Source: Saccharibacter sp. 17.LH.SD
GTDB taxonomy: Bacteria > Pseudomonadota > Alphaproteobacteria > Acetobacterales > Acetobacteraceae
Assembly (NCBI RefSeq): GCF_009834805.1
Contig: NZ_WVHO01000009.1
Span: 560,501-624,500, forward strand
Length of the DNA: 64,000 bases
Direction of reading: 5' to 3'
Part shown: positions 25,474 to 34,380 of the stretch, one piece after another
Layout of the letters: the number at the start of each line of letters is the position of its first letter
How positions within the stretch are numbered: position 1 is the first letter of the stretch
Made by a program: the position numbers and the translations under genes
The notes under the pieces: model-generated
What the model was told of the DNA's origin: nothing
Databases searched by the model: none
The model's input: only the letters and a program-made list of their open reading frames with translations

Positions 25474-26132
25474 TAGTCTAAGGCGCTCGGAATAAGTGTG
25501 ACAGCGATGGGGTAATGATCCGATCCGAAGCGTGGGTAGACGCGTGCGCCGAGCGAAGAAAAGCCATGGACGAGGCACCGGTCAAGACGGAAAGGGACGT
25601 GGTTTAACATGCGATGTGTTGTCTCTCGTGGTCCGACATCGTGAAAATTAGGCAAGAGGGCGGGGCCGACGATGTTAAAATCTCCCATAATGATGGCACG
25701 TTTATCAAGTGAATTACGAATAAGGCGAAGTTGGCGGCGGTTGAGGACCTGCCCGTGAGAAAGATGAACATTCGCAACAGAGAATGGTCCACTTTCTATT
25801 TCAAACTTCAAGAGTTGTGCGAAGCGGCGGACAATAAGACCTGGAGGTAAGGGATAAAGTTGAGGTTCAGCGGCAAAGGGGAGACGACTCCAGCACGCTG
25901 TCCCATGGACCCGGCCGGGAAGCGTGACGCGATTATAATATCCTCCAATAAGGTCAGGAAGGCGATTAATCATAGTACGCGCTTCCTGCATGAGCAGAAT
26001 ATCCGGTCGTGTCATTTGCATGAGAAGACGGATATCCTCTAACGTGGCTCCATCTTCGTGAAAGAGGTTCCAACTGACGATACGCAGTGCCGATGCCGGG
26101 GTAGGGGCGATACTAGGTAAAAGCTGCTGCAT
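25470..26132 (-). CDS. Endonuclease/exonuclease/phosphatase (EEP) family protein
   Basis: A 220-residue metal-dependent phosphodiesterase of the EEP superfamily (fold shared by exonuclease III, DNase I and inositol phosphatases). Visible: IVSWNLFHED (Asn), ILLMQEARTM (metal Glu), LSHGQVLNRRQ, IMGDFNIVG (Asp/Asn) and the final FGSDHYPI (Asp-His). It lacks the AP-endonuclease signatures of Xth, and the substrate is unknown. The frame runs open to 26279, overlapping the start of the divergent metC-like gene; MQQLLP at 26132 is a plausible start but has no good ribosome binding site, so the N-terminus is uncertain. In some alphaproteobacteria a similar gene accompanies cardiolipin synthase. Confidence 0.8.
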   Translation of the reverse strand: MQQLLPSIAPTPASALRIVSWNLFHEDGATLEDIRLLMQMTRPDILLMQEARTMINRLPDLIGGYYNRVTLPGRVHGTACWSRLPFAAEPQLYPLPPGLIVRRFAQLLKFEIESGPFSVANVHLSHGQVLNRRQLRLIRNSLDKRAIIMGDFNIVGPALLPNFHDVGPRETTHRMLNHVPFRLDRCLVHGFSSLGARVYPRFGSDHYPIAVTLIPSALDY

Positions 26133-26248
26133 AGGAAGTGAGTTGGCCTGTTGCGAGAGTAAAAACGGCACGTTATCGAAACATATAGTGTTTCTTCGCA
26201 AGATAAAATTATCGGATAGATAAATCACCACATGAGAGGCCCGTGTCA

Positions 26249-27487
26249 ATGGCAAAAGAGCATAGTCCTTGGGACGCAAAGCAAAAGGATGTCCTTCAAG
26301 ATGTGGGGCGTGGATGGCATCGCTTATCGACGTTTCTAACGCATGTAGGGCGTCCTACGCCTCATTCTGACGGTGTGTTTGTTAATCACTCTGTTGCGCG
26401 TGGATCGACGGTACTGTTCCCGAGCATTTCTGAGATGAATGCCGATGGAGAAAAAGCCTATCAGCATCAATTAGTTTATGGTGCGATGGGTAACCCAGTG
26501 CAGCATGAACTTGAAAAGGTACTCACGGCTCTAGAAGAAGGTTTGCATACACAGGTTGTCAGCTCGGGCTTAGCGGCCTGTACAGTGGCGTTGCTTGCTT
26601 TTCTGGGGAGTGGGGATCATCTCCTATTGCCAGACTCAGTCTACGGCCCAACACGACGTTTTGCGATGCGGTTTCTAACGCGGTTTGGCGTGGAAACCAG
26701 TTTCTATCCTCCTATGGCAGAGGAGGATCAGATCCGCGCGTTGATCCAGCCTAATACACGCGTCATTTTTGCTGAAAGCCCAGGAAGCCATACATTTGAG
26801 GTGCAGGATATTCCTATGCTTGCGCGTGTGGCGCAGACTCATGGTGCACGACTTTTGTTGGATAACACATGGGGGATTGGCGCCTTTAAGCCTTTTGATC
26901 ATGGTGTTGATGTGTCTATCCAAGCATTGACGAAATATCCCTCTGGTCATGCAGACGTTGTTATTGGGGCGATTATCGTTTCACGTGAAGATGATTGGAA
27001 ACGTCTGCGCAGTGCGGCGATTGAAATGGGAGAATGTGCGGGGGCAGATGATTGTTGGCTGACGTTACGCGGGTTGCGGACTATGGCCGTACGTTTGGAG
27101 CAGCAGTCACGTTCGGCATTATCTTTAGCACGATGGTTGAAAGAGCGTCCTGAAGTAGCGCGTGTGCGTCATCCAGCTCTCCCAGATTGCCCAGGTCATC
27201 ATTTTTGGAAACGTGATTTTATTGGAGCAAGCGGGTTATTCGGTGTTGAGCTGAAGCCAGAATTCTCTGCTTCTATGATGGAACGTATGTTGGATAGTTT
27301 TCATTTATTCGGCATTGGTGCCAGCTGGGGGAGTTTTGAAAGTTTGGTGCTCCCAACAACAGGCGGTGTGACGCGGACACATCCAGACGGTTTTGAAGGC
27401 CCAGCCTTTCGAGTCAGCGTTGGGTTGGAGGATGTGCAGGATCTGAAGGAAGATTTTGTGCACGCTTTTCGAAAACTTATGGAGTAA
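26249..27487 (+). CDS. metC: Cystathionine beta-lyase
   Basis: A PLP-dependent Cys/Met metabolism enzyme (gamma family), most likely cleaving cystathionine to homocysteine for methionine synthesis. 412 residues. Visible: GNPVQHELEKVLTALEEG, VVSSGLAACTVALLAFLG, LLDNTWGIG (cofactor Asp), and the Schiff-base lysine near K229 in ALTKYPSGHADVVIGAI. RTHPDGFEGPAFRVSVGLED near the end is typical of MetC-type enzymes. A GTG at 26243 is two codons upstream; GAGAGG suits either. Other gamma-family lyases cannot be excluded by motif alone. Confidence 0.88.
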   Translation: MAKEHSPWDAKQKDVLQDVGRGWHRLSTFLTHVGRPTPHSDGVFVNHSVARGSTVLFPSISEMNADGEKAYQHQLVYGAMGNPVQHELEKVLTALEEGLHTQVVSSGLAACTVALLAFLGSGDHLLLPDSVYGPTRRFAMRFLTRFGVETSFYPPMAEEDQIRALIQPNTRVIFAESPGSHTFEVQDIPMLARVAQTHGARLLLDNTWGIGAFKPFDHGVDVSIQALTKYPSGHADVVIGAIIVSREDDWKRLRSAAIEMGECAGADDCWLTLRGLRTMAVRLEQQSRSALSLARWLKERPEVARVRHPALPDCPGHHFWKRDFIGASGLFGVELKPEFSASMMERMLDSFHLFGIGASWGSFESLVLPTTGGVTRTHPDGFEGPAFRVSVGLEDVQDLKEDFVHAFRKLME

Positions 27488-27491
27488 CGCG

Positions 27492-27968
27492 CTACTCATC
27501 TTGTTCATTATGTGCTGATGGTGCTGGGGGAAGGTGATTATTGATCCACTTGACAGCCAGCCGTAAAACCGTATTGGCGGTTAGAATAAAGAAAGTGAGC
27601 AGACCGGCCTCGGCAATCATGTCAGACCCAGCACAAGCCCCGATGGCGGCGGAACACCATAATGTCGCGGCTGTGTTAAGGCCGCGTACGTTAGGGCCAT
27701 CCTTCATGATAACGCCTGCACCAAGGAAGCCGACGCCAGACACAACATAAGCGATGACTCTAACCGATGAAGCGCTGCCATCAATACGTTGGGCGAGATC
27801 AACAAAAGCGGAGGCACCCAAAGCGACGAGCGCGTTGGTGCGTAGCCCTGCGGTGCGTTGTCTGAATTGGCGTTCAGCTCCGATAAGGGCCCCGAAAATA
27901 AACGCCGAGAGATAGCTTCCAAAGGTATCTAAAAAGGATTGGAAGTCGAATGTATGCAGGAAATGCAT
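27492..27968 (-). CDS. MgtC/SapB family membrane protein
   Basis: A small inner-membrane protein (158 residues) with about four to five hydrophobic segments. The conserved core GALIGAERQFRQRTAGLRTNALVALGAS and GFLGAGVIMKDG...RGLNTAATLWCSAAIG are the MgtC hallmarks. MgtC in pathogens inhibits the F1Fo ATP synthase and supports growth at low Mg; in free-living species the role is less clear. It lacks the extra C-terminal soluble domain of Salmonella MgtC. It is convergent with metC, ending 4 bases beyond it. Confidence 0.92.
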   Translation of the reverse strand: MHFLHTFDFQSFLDTFGSYLSAFIFGALIGAERQFRQRTAGLRTNALVALGASAFVDLAQRIDGSASSVRVIAYVVSGVGFLGAGVIMKDGPNVRGLNTAATLWCSAAIGACAGSDMIAEAGLLTFFILTANTVLRLAVKWINNHLPPAPSAHNEQDE

Positions 27969-28011
27969 AGGGAGATTCCTCGTGCAAAGGTCTCAGTATT
28001 TAGCGTGGGTT

Positions 28012-29520
28012 TTATACGCGATAACTCAGTGCCTCGGCTATGTGATGGCGTTGGACGGTGTTGCTTTCAGCAAGATCAGCAATGGTGCGGGACACACGAA
28101 GCAGGCGTGTCATCCCCCGGTTGGATAGTCTCAGGCGTGTCGCCGCTTGTTCCGCAAAAGAAAGCGCAGCTTCCTCAATATTAAAATGTTCTGGAGAGGC
28201 CTGCGCATTGCAACACTCTTGACGCATAAGCTGGCGTTGCCGTGCCGTTTCGACACGCGTTCGAACATTCTCGCTGTTTTCTCCCCGTGGAGCGCGGCTT
28301 AATTCAATGGGAGAGAGTGGGGTGATCTCGACTTTTAGGTCAATACGATCGAGCATCGGGCCTGAAATACGCGATGTATAATCTTCTGCGCAGCGAGGAG
28401 CTTTACGGCAGCTTCGTTCACTATCGCCCAGATAGCCGCAGCGGCAAGGATTCATTGCCGCAATGAATTGGAAGCGTGCAGGATATTGCGTGTGACGTGC
28501 AGCGCGAGAGATTGTGATGGTTCCGGTTTCAAGTGGCTGGCGTAAGGCTTCAAGACACGAACGTGAAAATTCAGGAAGTTCATCAAGAAACAACACACCA
28601 TGATGAGCGAGACTCACTTCGCCGGGCTTCGCTTTACTGCCGCCTCCAACCATGGCGGGAAGGCTCGCGCTGTGATGAGGGGCACGATAGGGAGGGCGTG
28701 AGATAAGACGTCCTGATGTGAGAAGGCCACTGATGCTGTGGATTTGACTCGCCTCAAGTATTTCTTCGCGTGTGAGGTTAGGAAGAATACTTGGGAGACG
28801 GCTGGCTAACATGGATTTACCAGAGCCAGGAGGGCCGCTCATGAGGAGGGAGTGCCCTCCAGCTGCGATAATTTCGAGCACGCGTCGTCCTATGACCATG
28901 CCTTTAACATCGGCGAGGTCAGGCCCGTAGTCAGGGGATTGGACTGTCGGTTCGGGTACGGAAGGAAGAACCTGATCACCACGGAAATGGGCAATAAGGG
29001 CGTTAAGAGAGGGTGGTGCGAGGATATTAAGGTCAGGGTGGCCCCATCGGGCTTCCGCCCCTTGTGACAGGGGGCAGATAAGACCGAGCTCCAAAGAAGC
29101 CGCTCCGATGGCCGCACATAGAACGCCACTCACAGGATTGATATTCCCATCCAGTGAGATTTCACCCAAAGCGGCATAAGAAAGAATGCTATCGGAGGGA
29201 ATGATTCCCATAGCAACAAGAAGACCTATGGCAATGGGGAGATCAAAATGTGCGCCTTCTTTGGGTAAGTCAGCGGGTGTTAAATTGATAAGAATGCGTT
29301 TGGGTGGAAGAGACAGTCCCATGGCAGCCAGTGCGGCTCTCACGCGTTCACGGGCTTCTCCGACCGCTTTATCAGCCATGCCGACAATAAGAAAAGAAGG
29401 AAGGCCACTCGAGAGCTGCACTTCCACCATGACGGGGATGGCCTCAATGCCCGAAAAAGCGAAGCTTTGAATACGGGCAAGGCTCGGTGCATAGACGGTG
29501 GGTGCAGGAGAGGCAGACAT
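28012..29520 (-). CDS. comM: YifB/ComM family Mg chelatase-like AAA+ ATPase
   Basis: A 502-residue AAA+ protein of the YifB family; in Vibrio and others ComM is a hexameric helicase that extends branch migration during natural transformation. Visible: N-terminal Lon-like domain (IEAIPVMVEVQLSSGLPSFLIVGMADKAV), Walker A MSGPPGSGKSMLASRLP, Walker B GVLFLDELPEFS, Mg-chelatase motif GTITISRAARHTQYPARFQFIAAMNPCRCG with Cys residues, and C-terminal helicase-like MTRLLRVSRTIADL. No competence genes are adjacent. Length and motifs are complete. Confidence 0.94.
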   Translation of the reverse strand: MSASPAPTVYAPSLARIQSFAFSGIEAIPVMVEVQLSSGLPSFLIVGMADKAVGEARERVRAALAAMGLSLPPKRILINLTPADLPKEGAHFDLPIAIGLLVAMGIIPSDSILSYAALGEISLDGNINPVSGVLCAAIGAASLELGLICPLSQGAEARWGHPDLNILAPPSLNALIAHFRGDQVLPSVPEPTVQSPDYGPDLADVKGMVIGRRVLEIIAAGGHSLLMSGPPGSGKSMLASRLPSILPNLTREEILEASQIHSISGLLTSGRLISRPPYRAPHHSASLPAMVGGGSKAKPGEVSLAHHGVLFLDELPEFSRSCLEALRQPLETGTITISRAARHTQYPARFQFIAAMNPCRCGYLGDSERSCRKAPRCAEDYTSRISGPMLDRIDLKVEITPLSPIELSRAPRGENSENVRTRVETARQRQLMRQECCNAQASPEHFNIEEAALSFAEQAATRLRLSNRGMTRLLRVSRTIADLAESNTVQRHHIAEALSYRV

Positions 29521-29557
29521 TCTTCTGTAACATCCTTTTGAGGCGGACGAAGAGAAG

Positions 29558-29594
29558 CATCATCCGACGATAACAATTTTCTCGTCGGATGATG
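29558..29594. terminator. Hairpin between serA and comM
   Basis: CATCATCCGACGA (29558-29570) pairs perfectly over 13 bases with TCGTCGGATGATG (29582-29594). It lies 8 bases after the serA stop on the minus strand. No strong T-run follows (CTTCTC on the minus strand), so it may end serA transcription weakly or protect the mRNA end. Confidence 0.5.
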
Positions 29595-29602
29595 AGCTGC
29601 TC

Positions 29603-30877
29603 TTAACCCTGTGAAACAGGGTGTATCAGACGGGCACGCAGTGTGCCATCAAGAGCACGAAGCTTCCTTAAAAGGTCTTGCTCAAGCTCAGTCGCATTGC
29701 TTCCCTGATTCGGGGTGGCTTCGACGACGACGTAACCAAGTTCACCATCTGTCTGTAAAAACTGAGAGGTGAGGTTACACTCAGCAGCGGCAAAGATATC
29801 GTTAATTTGTTTGATAATGCCGGGCTGATTGGAGTGAACATGCATAAACCGCATGCCACGAGGGCCTTCAGAGAGCTGAACTTGTGGGAAGTTAACAGCA
29901 CCGATGGTCGAGCCCACGTCAGAATATTCGACGAGCTTGCTAGCTACTTCGACACCGATACGCTCTTGCGCCTCCATGGTCGACCCTCCGATATGAGGGG
30001 TGAGGAGAACATTTTCGATCCCTTGAAGAGGCGAAACGAAACGTTCTTGTGCACTTTTGGGCTCTACGGGGAAGACGTCAATCGCGGCTCCCATAAGGTG
30101 ACCGTCCCGAAGGGCACGTGCAAGAGCTTCAAGATCCACCACTGTTCCGCGTGCGTTATTGAGGAGAATGGAATTCGGCTTCATGGCACGAATTTCTGCT
30201 TCCCCAATCAAATTACGGGTGTCGGGTGTTTCAGGAACGTGCAGTGTCACAATGTCAGATTGAGAGAGAAGGTCGTTGAGCGTCTCTGTTGCAATCGCGT
30301 TCCCGTGTGGAAGGCGAGGGGCTATATCATAATAGAGGACACGCAGTCCGAAGCTTTCTGCCAGAACAGAGAGCTGAGAACCAATTGATCCATATCCGAC
30401 GATACCGATCGTTTTACCACGTACTTCCCAGGCGTTGGAGGCTGATTTCTCCCAGTCACCACGATGGCAGGCTTCCGAGCGGGAAGGAATGCGGCGAAGC
30501 AGCATCACAATCTCACCCATAACCAATTCGGCTACGGAACGTGTATTGCTAAAGGGAGCATTAAAAACAGGGATACCTGCCATCCGAGCGGCTGGGAGAT
30601 CCACTTGGTTTGTGCCAATGCAGAAACAGCCAATAGCCATAAGGCGATTAGCGGACTGAATAATATCGGCAGTAAGTTGGGTTCGGCTACGAATTCCGAC
30701 GATATGCACACCCTGTAGCGCCTCTTTGAGGGCATCGCCTTCCAGAGCGCCTTTCAGGCGTTTTACTTCAAGATAGCCTTGATTCTTGAGGTAATTTACA
30801 GCGCTATCATGGATGCCTTCTAAGAGCAGAATACGAATTTTGTGTTTGGGAAGAGAAAGCCGTTGGGAAGAGCTCAT
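29603..30877 (-). CDS. serA: D-3-phosphoglycerate dehydrogenase
   Basis: Oxidises 3-phosphoglycerate to 3-phosphohydroxypyruvate with NAD, opening serine synthesis. At 424 residues it is the short type with one C-terminal ACT domain, as in E. coli. Visible: nucleotide-binding GYGSIGSQLSVLAESFG, substrate loop GIRSRTQLT, NARGTVVDLEALARAL, catalytic His in LTPHIGGSTMEAQERIG, and an ACT segment from MRFMHVHSNQPGIIKQIND, the likely serine feedback site. It is not fused to or next to serB or serC. Confidence 0.96.
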   Translation of the reverse strand: MSSSQRLSLPKHKIRILLLEGIHDSAVNYLKNQGYLEVKRLKGALEGDALKEALQGVHIVGIRSRTQLTADIIQSANRLMAIGCFCIGTNQVDLPAARMAGIPVFNAPFSNTRSVAELVMGEIVMLLRRIPSRSEACHRGDWEKSASNAWEVRGKTIGIVGYGSIGSQLSVLAESFGLRVLYYDIAPRLPHGNAIATETLNDLLSQSDIVTLHVPETPDTRNLIGEAEIRAMKPNSILLNNARGTVVDLEALARALRDGHLMGAAIDVFPVEPKSAQERFVSPLQGIENVLLTPHIGGSTMEAQERIGVEVASKLVEYSDVGSTIGAVNFPQVQLSEGPRGMRFMHVHSNQPGIIKQINDIFAAAECNLTSQFLQTDGELGYVVVEATPNQGSNATELEQDLLRKLRALDGTLRARLIHPVSQG

Positions 30878-30957
30878 ACTACAATATCCTCGTCAGGGCC
30901 CGGGTAGCCCATCTGGTCTCGTGGAGGTTTCATCGATCTGTAACGAATGCAGCGGGA

Positions 30958-31749
30958 TCAGGAAAGGGTCTCGATGATATGAGGTAAGAGGGTAGGGTTT
31001 CCGCAAGCGAGTACAGTTCCGTCACTTTCTAAGTGTAAGGGCTGACCTTTCCAATCGGTAATGGTGCCACCAGCCCCTTCAATGACGGGAACGAGAGCCG
31101 CCCAATCCCATGGCTTCATCGTATCTTCGGCGATGATATCGATCTGTCCTAATGAGAGAAGACCAAAAGCATAAGCGTCTCCTCCCCAAGAGGTGCGCCG
31201 TGTTGCTTTCTGCAGAGCATGAAAGCCCGCTTTTTTTTCTGGGCGAAGGATATCGGGAGAGGTACAGGAAAGCTCTGCGTCACGTAGAGCGGTATGTTTT
31301 CGTGTTCCGATTTTCCCTGCAAGACGTGGTGAATGATAGCGGCTTGGTTGCCCTTTTATGCCTGTCCAGCGTTCTTCTGTGACAGGTTGATCAATAAGGC
31401 CAAGCACCGGGCGCCCGTAATGGAACAAAGAAATTAAGGTGCAAAAACTTGGGCGACCTGTGACGAAAGAGCGGGTCCCATCAATAGGATCAATGACCCA
31501 TAACCACTCAGCATCCATTGTGCCTTCTTGGCCACCTTCCTCGCCCCACATGCTGTGATGGGGATAATGTTTTTTAATGAGGGTGCGCATAACGTCTTCA
31601 GCCTGACGATCAGCCAGGGTTACAGGACTATCATCGCTTTTCGAAAGTGTTTCTAGCCCCATACGGAAATGGGGAAGGACAGCCTGACGAGCCGCGTCTG
31701 CACATTGATGGGCAACGGTAAGGAAGTGATCAAAAGAGGCTTCAGTCAT
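30958..31749 (-). CDS. hisN: Inositol monophosphatase family protein, possibly histidinol-phosphatase
   Basis: A Mg-dependent, Li-sensitive-type phosphomonoesterase of the IMPase family, 263 residues. Visible: metal site WGEEGGQEG, the signature LWVIDPIDGTRSFVTG and the second site MKPWDWAALVPVIEGAGG. The N-terminal spacing and RSFVTGRPSFCTLI resemble HisN-type histidinol phosphatases of actinobacteria and alphaproteobacteria; inositol or nucleotide phosphatases remain possible. The frame is open to 31827 and overlaps the divergent kdsB start, so I chose the ATG at 31749. Its ribosome binding site is weak (AAAGGA about 14 bases away). The symbol is tentative. Confidence 0.8.
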   Translation of the reverse strand: MTEASFDHFLTVAHQCADAARQAVLPHFRMGLETLSKSDDSPVTLADRQAEDVMRTLIKKHYPHHSMWGEEGGQEGTMDAEWLWVIDPIDGTRSFVTGRPSFCTLISLFHYGRPVLGLIDQPVTEERWTGIKGQPSRYHSPRLAGKIGTRKHTALRDAELSCTSPDILRPEKKAGFHALQKATRRTSWGGDAYAFGLLSLGQIDIIAEDTMKPWDWAALVPVIEGAGGTITDWKGQPLHLESDGTVLACGNPTLLPHIIETLS

Positions 31750-31818
31750 GGAGAGTATTTCGATCCTTTTGTAAGGCTTCTGATTGACGCTTAGAAGGAG
31801 GAGCGGCATCAAGGGGGG

Positions 31819-32556
31819 ATGATGCATCCTGTTATTGTCATTCCTGCTAGACTTGCCTCCACGCGCTTACCACGCAAGGCCTTAGCTGATATTGGTGGTG
31901 TGCCAATGATTGTACGCGTGGCCCAACAAGCGTTAAAGGCTGATATCGGGCCTGTCTACGTTGCTGCGGGTGATCAAGAAATTTATGATTGTGTGTCAGA
32001 TGTTTCTGGCGTGAAGACTGTGTTAACGGACCCGACTCTTCCCAGTGGGTCTGATCGTGTCAATGCCGCGTTAGGGGTTATTGACCCGCAAGGTGTGTAT
32101 GATTGTGTCATTAATGTTCAGGGGGATTTGCCTCTTATAGAGCCGCAGCAGATAAGAGCAGTTCTACAGCCATTGCATGAACATCAATGGGATATTGGTA
32201 CGTTGGTGACGCAAATTCAAAGTGATGAGGAAAGAGCAGCGGAATCGGTCGTAAAGGCTGTATGTGCCTTTGGGGATGGGCGTTCTGTCACGCGTGCTTT
32301 GTATTTTTCGCGTCAAGCCGTTCCTTGGGGAGAGGGGCCTTTGTGGCATCATGTGGGGCTTTATGCTTGGCGCCGTGAAGCCTTGCAGCATTTTGTCTCT
32401 TTACCGCCGTCATTGTTAGAGCAGCGTGAGAAATTGGAACAATTGAGGGCTTTGGAAGCCGGTATGAGCATTGGATGTAGTCGAATCGATAAAGCACCTC
32501 TTGGCGTTGATACGCCGGCAGATCTAGAAGAGGTGAGGAGAATGCTATGCCGGTGA
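31819..32556 (+). CDS. kdsB: 3-deoxy-manno-octulosonate cytidylyltransferase
   Basis: Activates KDO with CTP to CMP-KDO for lipid A/LPS inner-core assembly. The 245-residue length is standard. Visible: nucleotide-binding PVIVIPARLASTRLPRKALADIGGVPMI, DPTLPSGSDRVNAAL, INVQGDLPLIEP (metal Asp) and the terminal GVDTPADLEEVRR. ATGATG gives two possible starts; AAGGGGGG immediately before favours the second (31822). The end overlaps pheA by 10 bases. kdsA lies 27 kb away on the other strand, so the KDO genes are dispersed. Confidence 0.95.
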   Translation: MMHPVIVIPARLASTRLPRKALADIGGVPMIVRVAQQALKADIGPVYVAAGDQEIYDCVSDVSGVKTVLTDPTLPSGSDRVNAALGVIDPQGVYDCVINVQGDLPLIEPQQIRAVLQPLHEHQWDIGTLVTQIQSDEERAAESVVKAVCAFGDGRSVTRALYFSRQAVPWGEGPLWHHVGLYAWRREALQHFVSLPPSLLEQREKLEQLRALEAGMSIGCSRIDKAPLGVDTPADLEEVRRMLCR

Positions 32557-33404
32557 TTGCCTTTCAGGGACGTCCAGGCGCTTATTCAGACCTTGCTTGT
32601 CGGGCGGTCCGACCAGGGTGGGAGACGCTGCCATGTCGTTCTTTTGCAGAGACAATTGATGCTGTTCGCGATGGTCAGGCGGATGAGGGGCTCTTGCCTT
32701 GTGAGAATTCTCTTGCCGGACGTGTCGCCGAGATTCATGCGCTTTTACCGCATGCCGGACTTAAAATCGTAGGGGAACATTTCCAGCGTGTTGAACATTG
32801 CTTGTTGGGCGTGAAGGGGGCGACCATAGGCGATATTCGACGGGTTCATACGCATCCTGTTGCAATGGCACAGGTAAGGAATCTTCTTCGGGAGTATGGA
32901 TTTGAGGGAATTACGGAGTTTGATACGGCCGGTGCGGCTGAAATGGTTGCACGATGGGGAAATCCTGAGGACGCTGCGGTTGCGTCGTCTTTAGCAGGGG
33001 AGCTCAATGGTCTTGAGGTTCTTAAATCTAATGTAGAAGATGCCACTCATAACACGACCCGTTTTTATCGTGTGACACGGCAGGAAAAGCCAGAGGAAAA
33101 TCTCAGGGCCGTCCCAACGATGACGACCATGTTGGTGCATGTTCAGAATATCCCTGGATCTCTTTACGAAGTCTTGGGGTGTTTTTCCCGTTATGGGGTC
33201 AACATGACGCGTATTGAGAGCTATATGCTTGGGGGCTCTTTTGCAGCAACGCAGTTTTTGGTGGATGTTGAAGGACATCCTGAAGAAGAAAGGTTGCGAA
33301 AAGCTCTTGAGGCATTAGCTCAAGAGAAACATAATTATCGCATTCTAGGTGTTTACCAACGTAGTGAATTTCGTGAGGCTTTATCGAAAGATCATCTCCC
33401 ATAA
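32547..33404 (+). CDS. pheA: Prephenate dehydratase
   Basis: Converts prephenate to phenylpyruvate, the phenylalanine branch from chorismate. 285 residues: a periplasmic-binding-like catalytic domain starting IAFQGRPGAYSDLA, with DEGLLPCENSLAG and EDATHNTTRFYRV (the Thr-Arg-Phe motif), and a C-terminal ACT domain with PGSLYEVLGCFSRYGVNMTRIESYM, the phenylalanine-sensing ESRP-like region. No chorismate mutase domain. It overlaps kdsB by 10 bases, so translation is coupled. The tyrosine-branch dehydrogenase is at 9.9 kb. Confidence 0.96.
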   Translation: MPVIAFQGRPGAYSDLACRAVRPGWETLPCRSFAETIDAVRDGQADEGLLPCENSLAGRVAEIHALLPHAGLKIVGEHFQRVEHCLLGVKGATIGDIRRVHTHPVAMAQVRNLLREYGFEGITEFDTAGAAEMVARWGNPEDAAVASSLAGELNGLEVLKSNVEDATHNTTRFYRVTRQEKPEENLRAVPTMTTMLVHVQNIPGSLYEVLGCFSRYGVNMTRIESYMLGGSFAATQFLVDVEGHPEEERLRKALEALAQEKHNYRILGVYQRSEFREALSKDHLP

Positions 33405-33470
33405 TTAAAGGAGGTGATGAGGTTGATATGGTACAGGCTAGAGCGAAGAGAGATAGGGCGAGGATGACGA

Positions 33471-34370
33471 ATGGCGCACACAATTAATAATGTTTATCGC
33501 GGCTCACTAACTGCCCTGGTAACGCCTATGAATAGGGATGGTAGTGTTGATGAGCGTGCTGCCACAGATTTGATTGAACGGCAGATTCAGGGTGGGACAA
33601 CAGGTCTTATTCCTTCTGGGACGACGGGTGAAAGTCCAACATTGACCCATCATGAACATGGTCAGGTTGTTGAACATTGCGTGAAGGCTGCCAATGGTCG
33701 GGTGAAGGTCATGGCGGGGGCTGGTTCCAACAGCACGCGTGAAGCTGTCGAAATGGCGCGTCATGCTCATGATGTTGGTGCGGATTCTGTTCTCGTTGTT
33801 GTGCCTTACTATAACAAACCAACCCAAGAAGGGTTATACCGCCACTTTATGAGTGTTGCAGATGCGACGCCTTTGCCGGTTTGGCTTTATTGTATTCCAG
33901 GTCGTTCTGTTGTGGATTTAACGCCCGAGACATTGGGAAAACTTGCGAAGCATCCCAATATTGTCGGAACGAAGGATGCAACAGCTAATTTGAGCCGTCC
34001 GATTGAGGTGCGGCGTGTTGCTGGGGCGGAGTTTAATCAGCTTTCTGGTGAAGATGGTACGGTTCTTCCTTTCCTCGCAGCCGGTGGGCATGGTTGCATC
34101 AGTGTGACGTCTAACGTTGCTCCTGAGCTCTGCGCTAAGATGCATCGTCTTTGGCAGGAGGGAAAAGTAGCTGAGGCTATAGCTTTGCAGGACCGTCTCA
34201 TGCCTTTGCATGATGCTTTGTTCTCGGAGACGAGCCCTGGTCCTGTAAAATACGCGCTTTCCCGTTTGGGGCTGTGCACGTCGACATTGCGCTTGCCGCT
34301 TGTAGAGCCGCGTGAGGAAACAAAGAAAAAGGTCGATGCTGCGCTTCGGTCCGTAGGGCTTTTGGGCTAA
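33471..34370 (+). CDS. dapA: 4-hydroxy-tetrahydrodipicolinate synthase
   Basis: Condenses pyruvate with aspartate semialdehyde at the entry to the lysine/diaminopimelate pathway. 299 residues, a TIM-barrel class I aldolase. Visible: GSLTALVTPMNRDGSVDE, substrate motif PSGTTGESPTL, the catalytic Tyr in VVPYYNKPTQEGLYRHF, and the Schiff-base lysine in IVGTKDAT. GCISVTSNVAPEL is also typical. It follows pheA by about 66 bases and precedes smpB by 10. Confidence 0.96.
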   Translation: MAHTINNVYRGSLTALVTPMNRDGSVDERAATDLIERQIQGGTTGLIPSGTTGESPTLTHHEHGQVVEHCVKAANGRVKVMAGAGSNSTREAVEMARHAHDVGADSVLVVVPYYNKPTQEGLYRHFMSVADATPLPVWLYCIPGRSVVDLTPETLGKLAKHPNIVGTKDATANLSRPIEVRRVAGAEFNQLSGEDGTVLPFLAAGGHGCISVTSNVAPELCAKMHRLWQEGKVAEAIALQDRLMPLHDALFSETSPGPVKYALSRLGLCTSTLRLPLVEPREETKKKVDAALRSVGLLG

Positions 34371-34380
34371 ATAACGCATT

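Noticed and set aside
29807-30388. 193-residue plus-strand ORF inside serA
   Set aside because: Antisense to a clear serA with full motifs; no family resemblance and no ribosome binding site.
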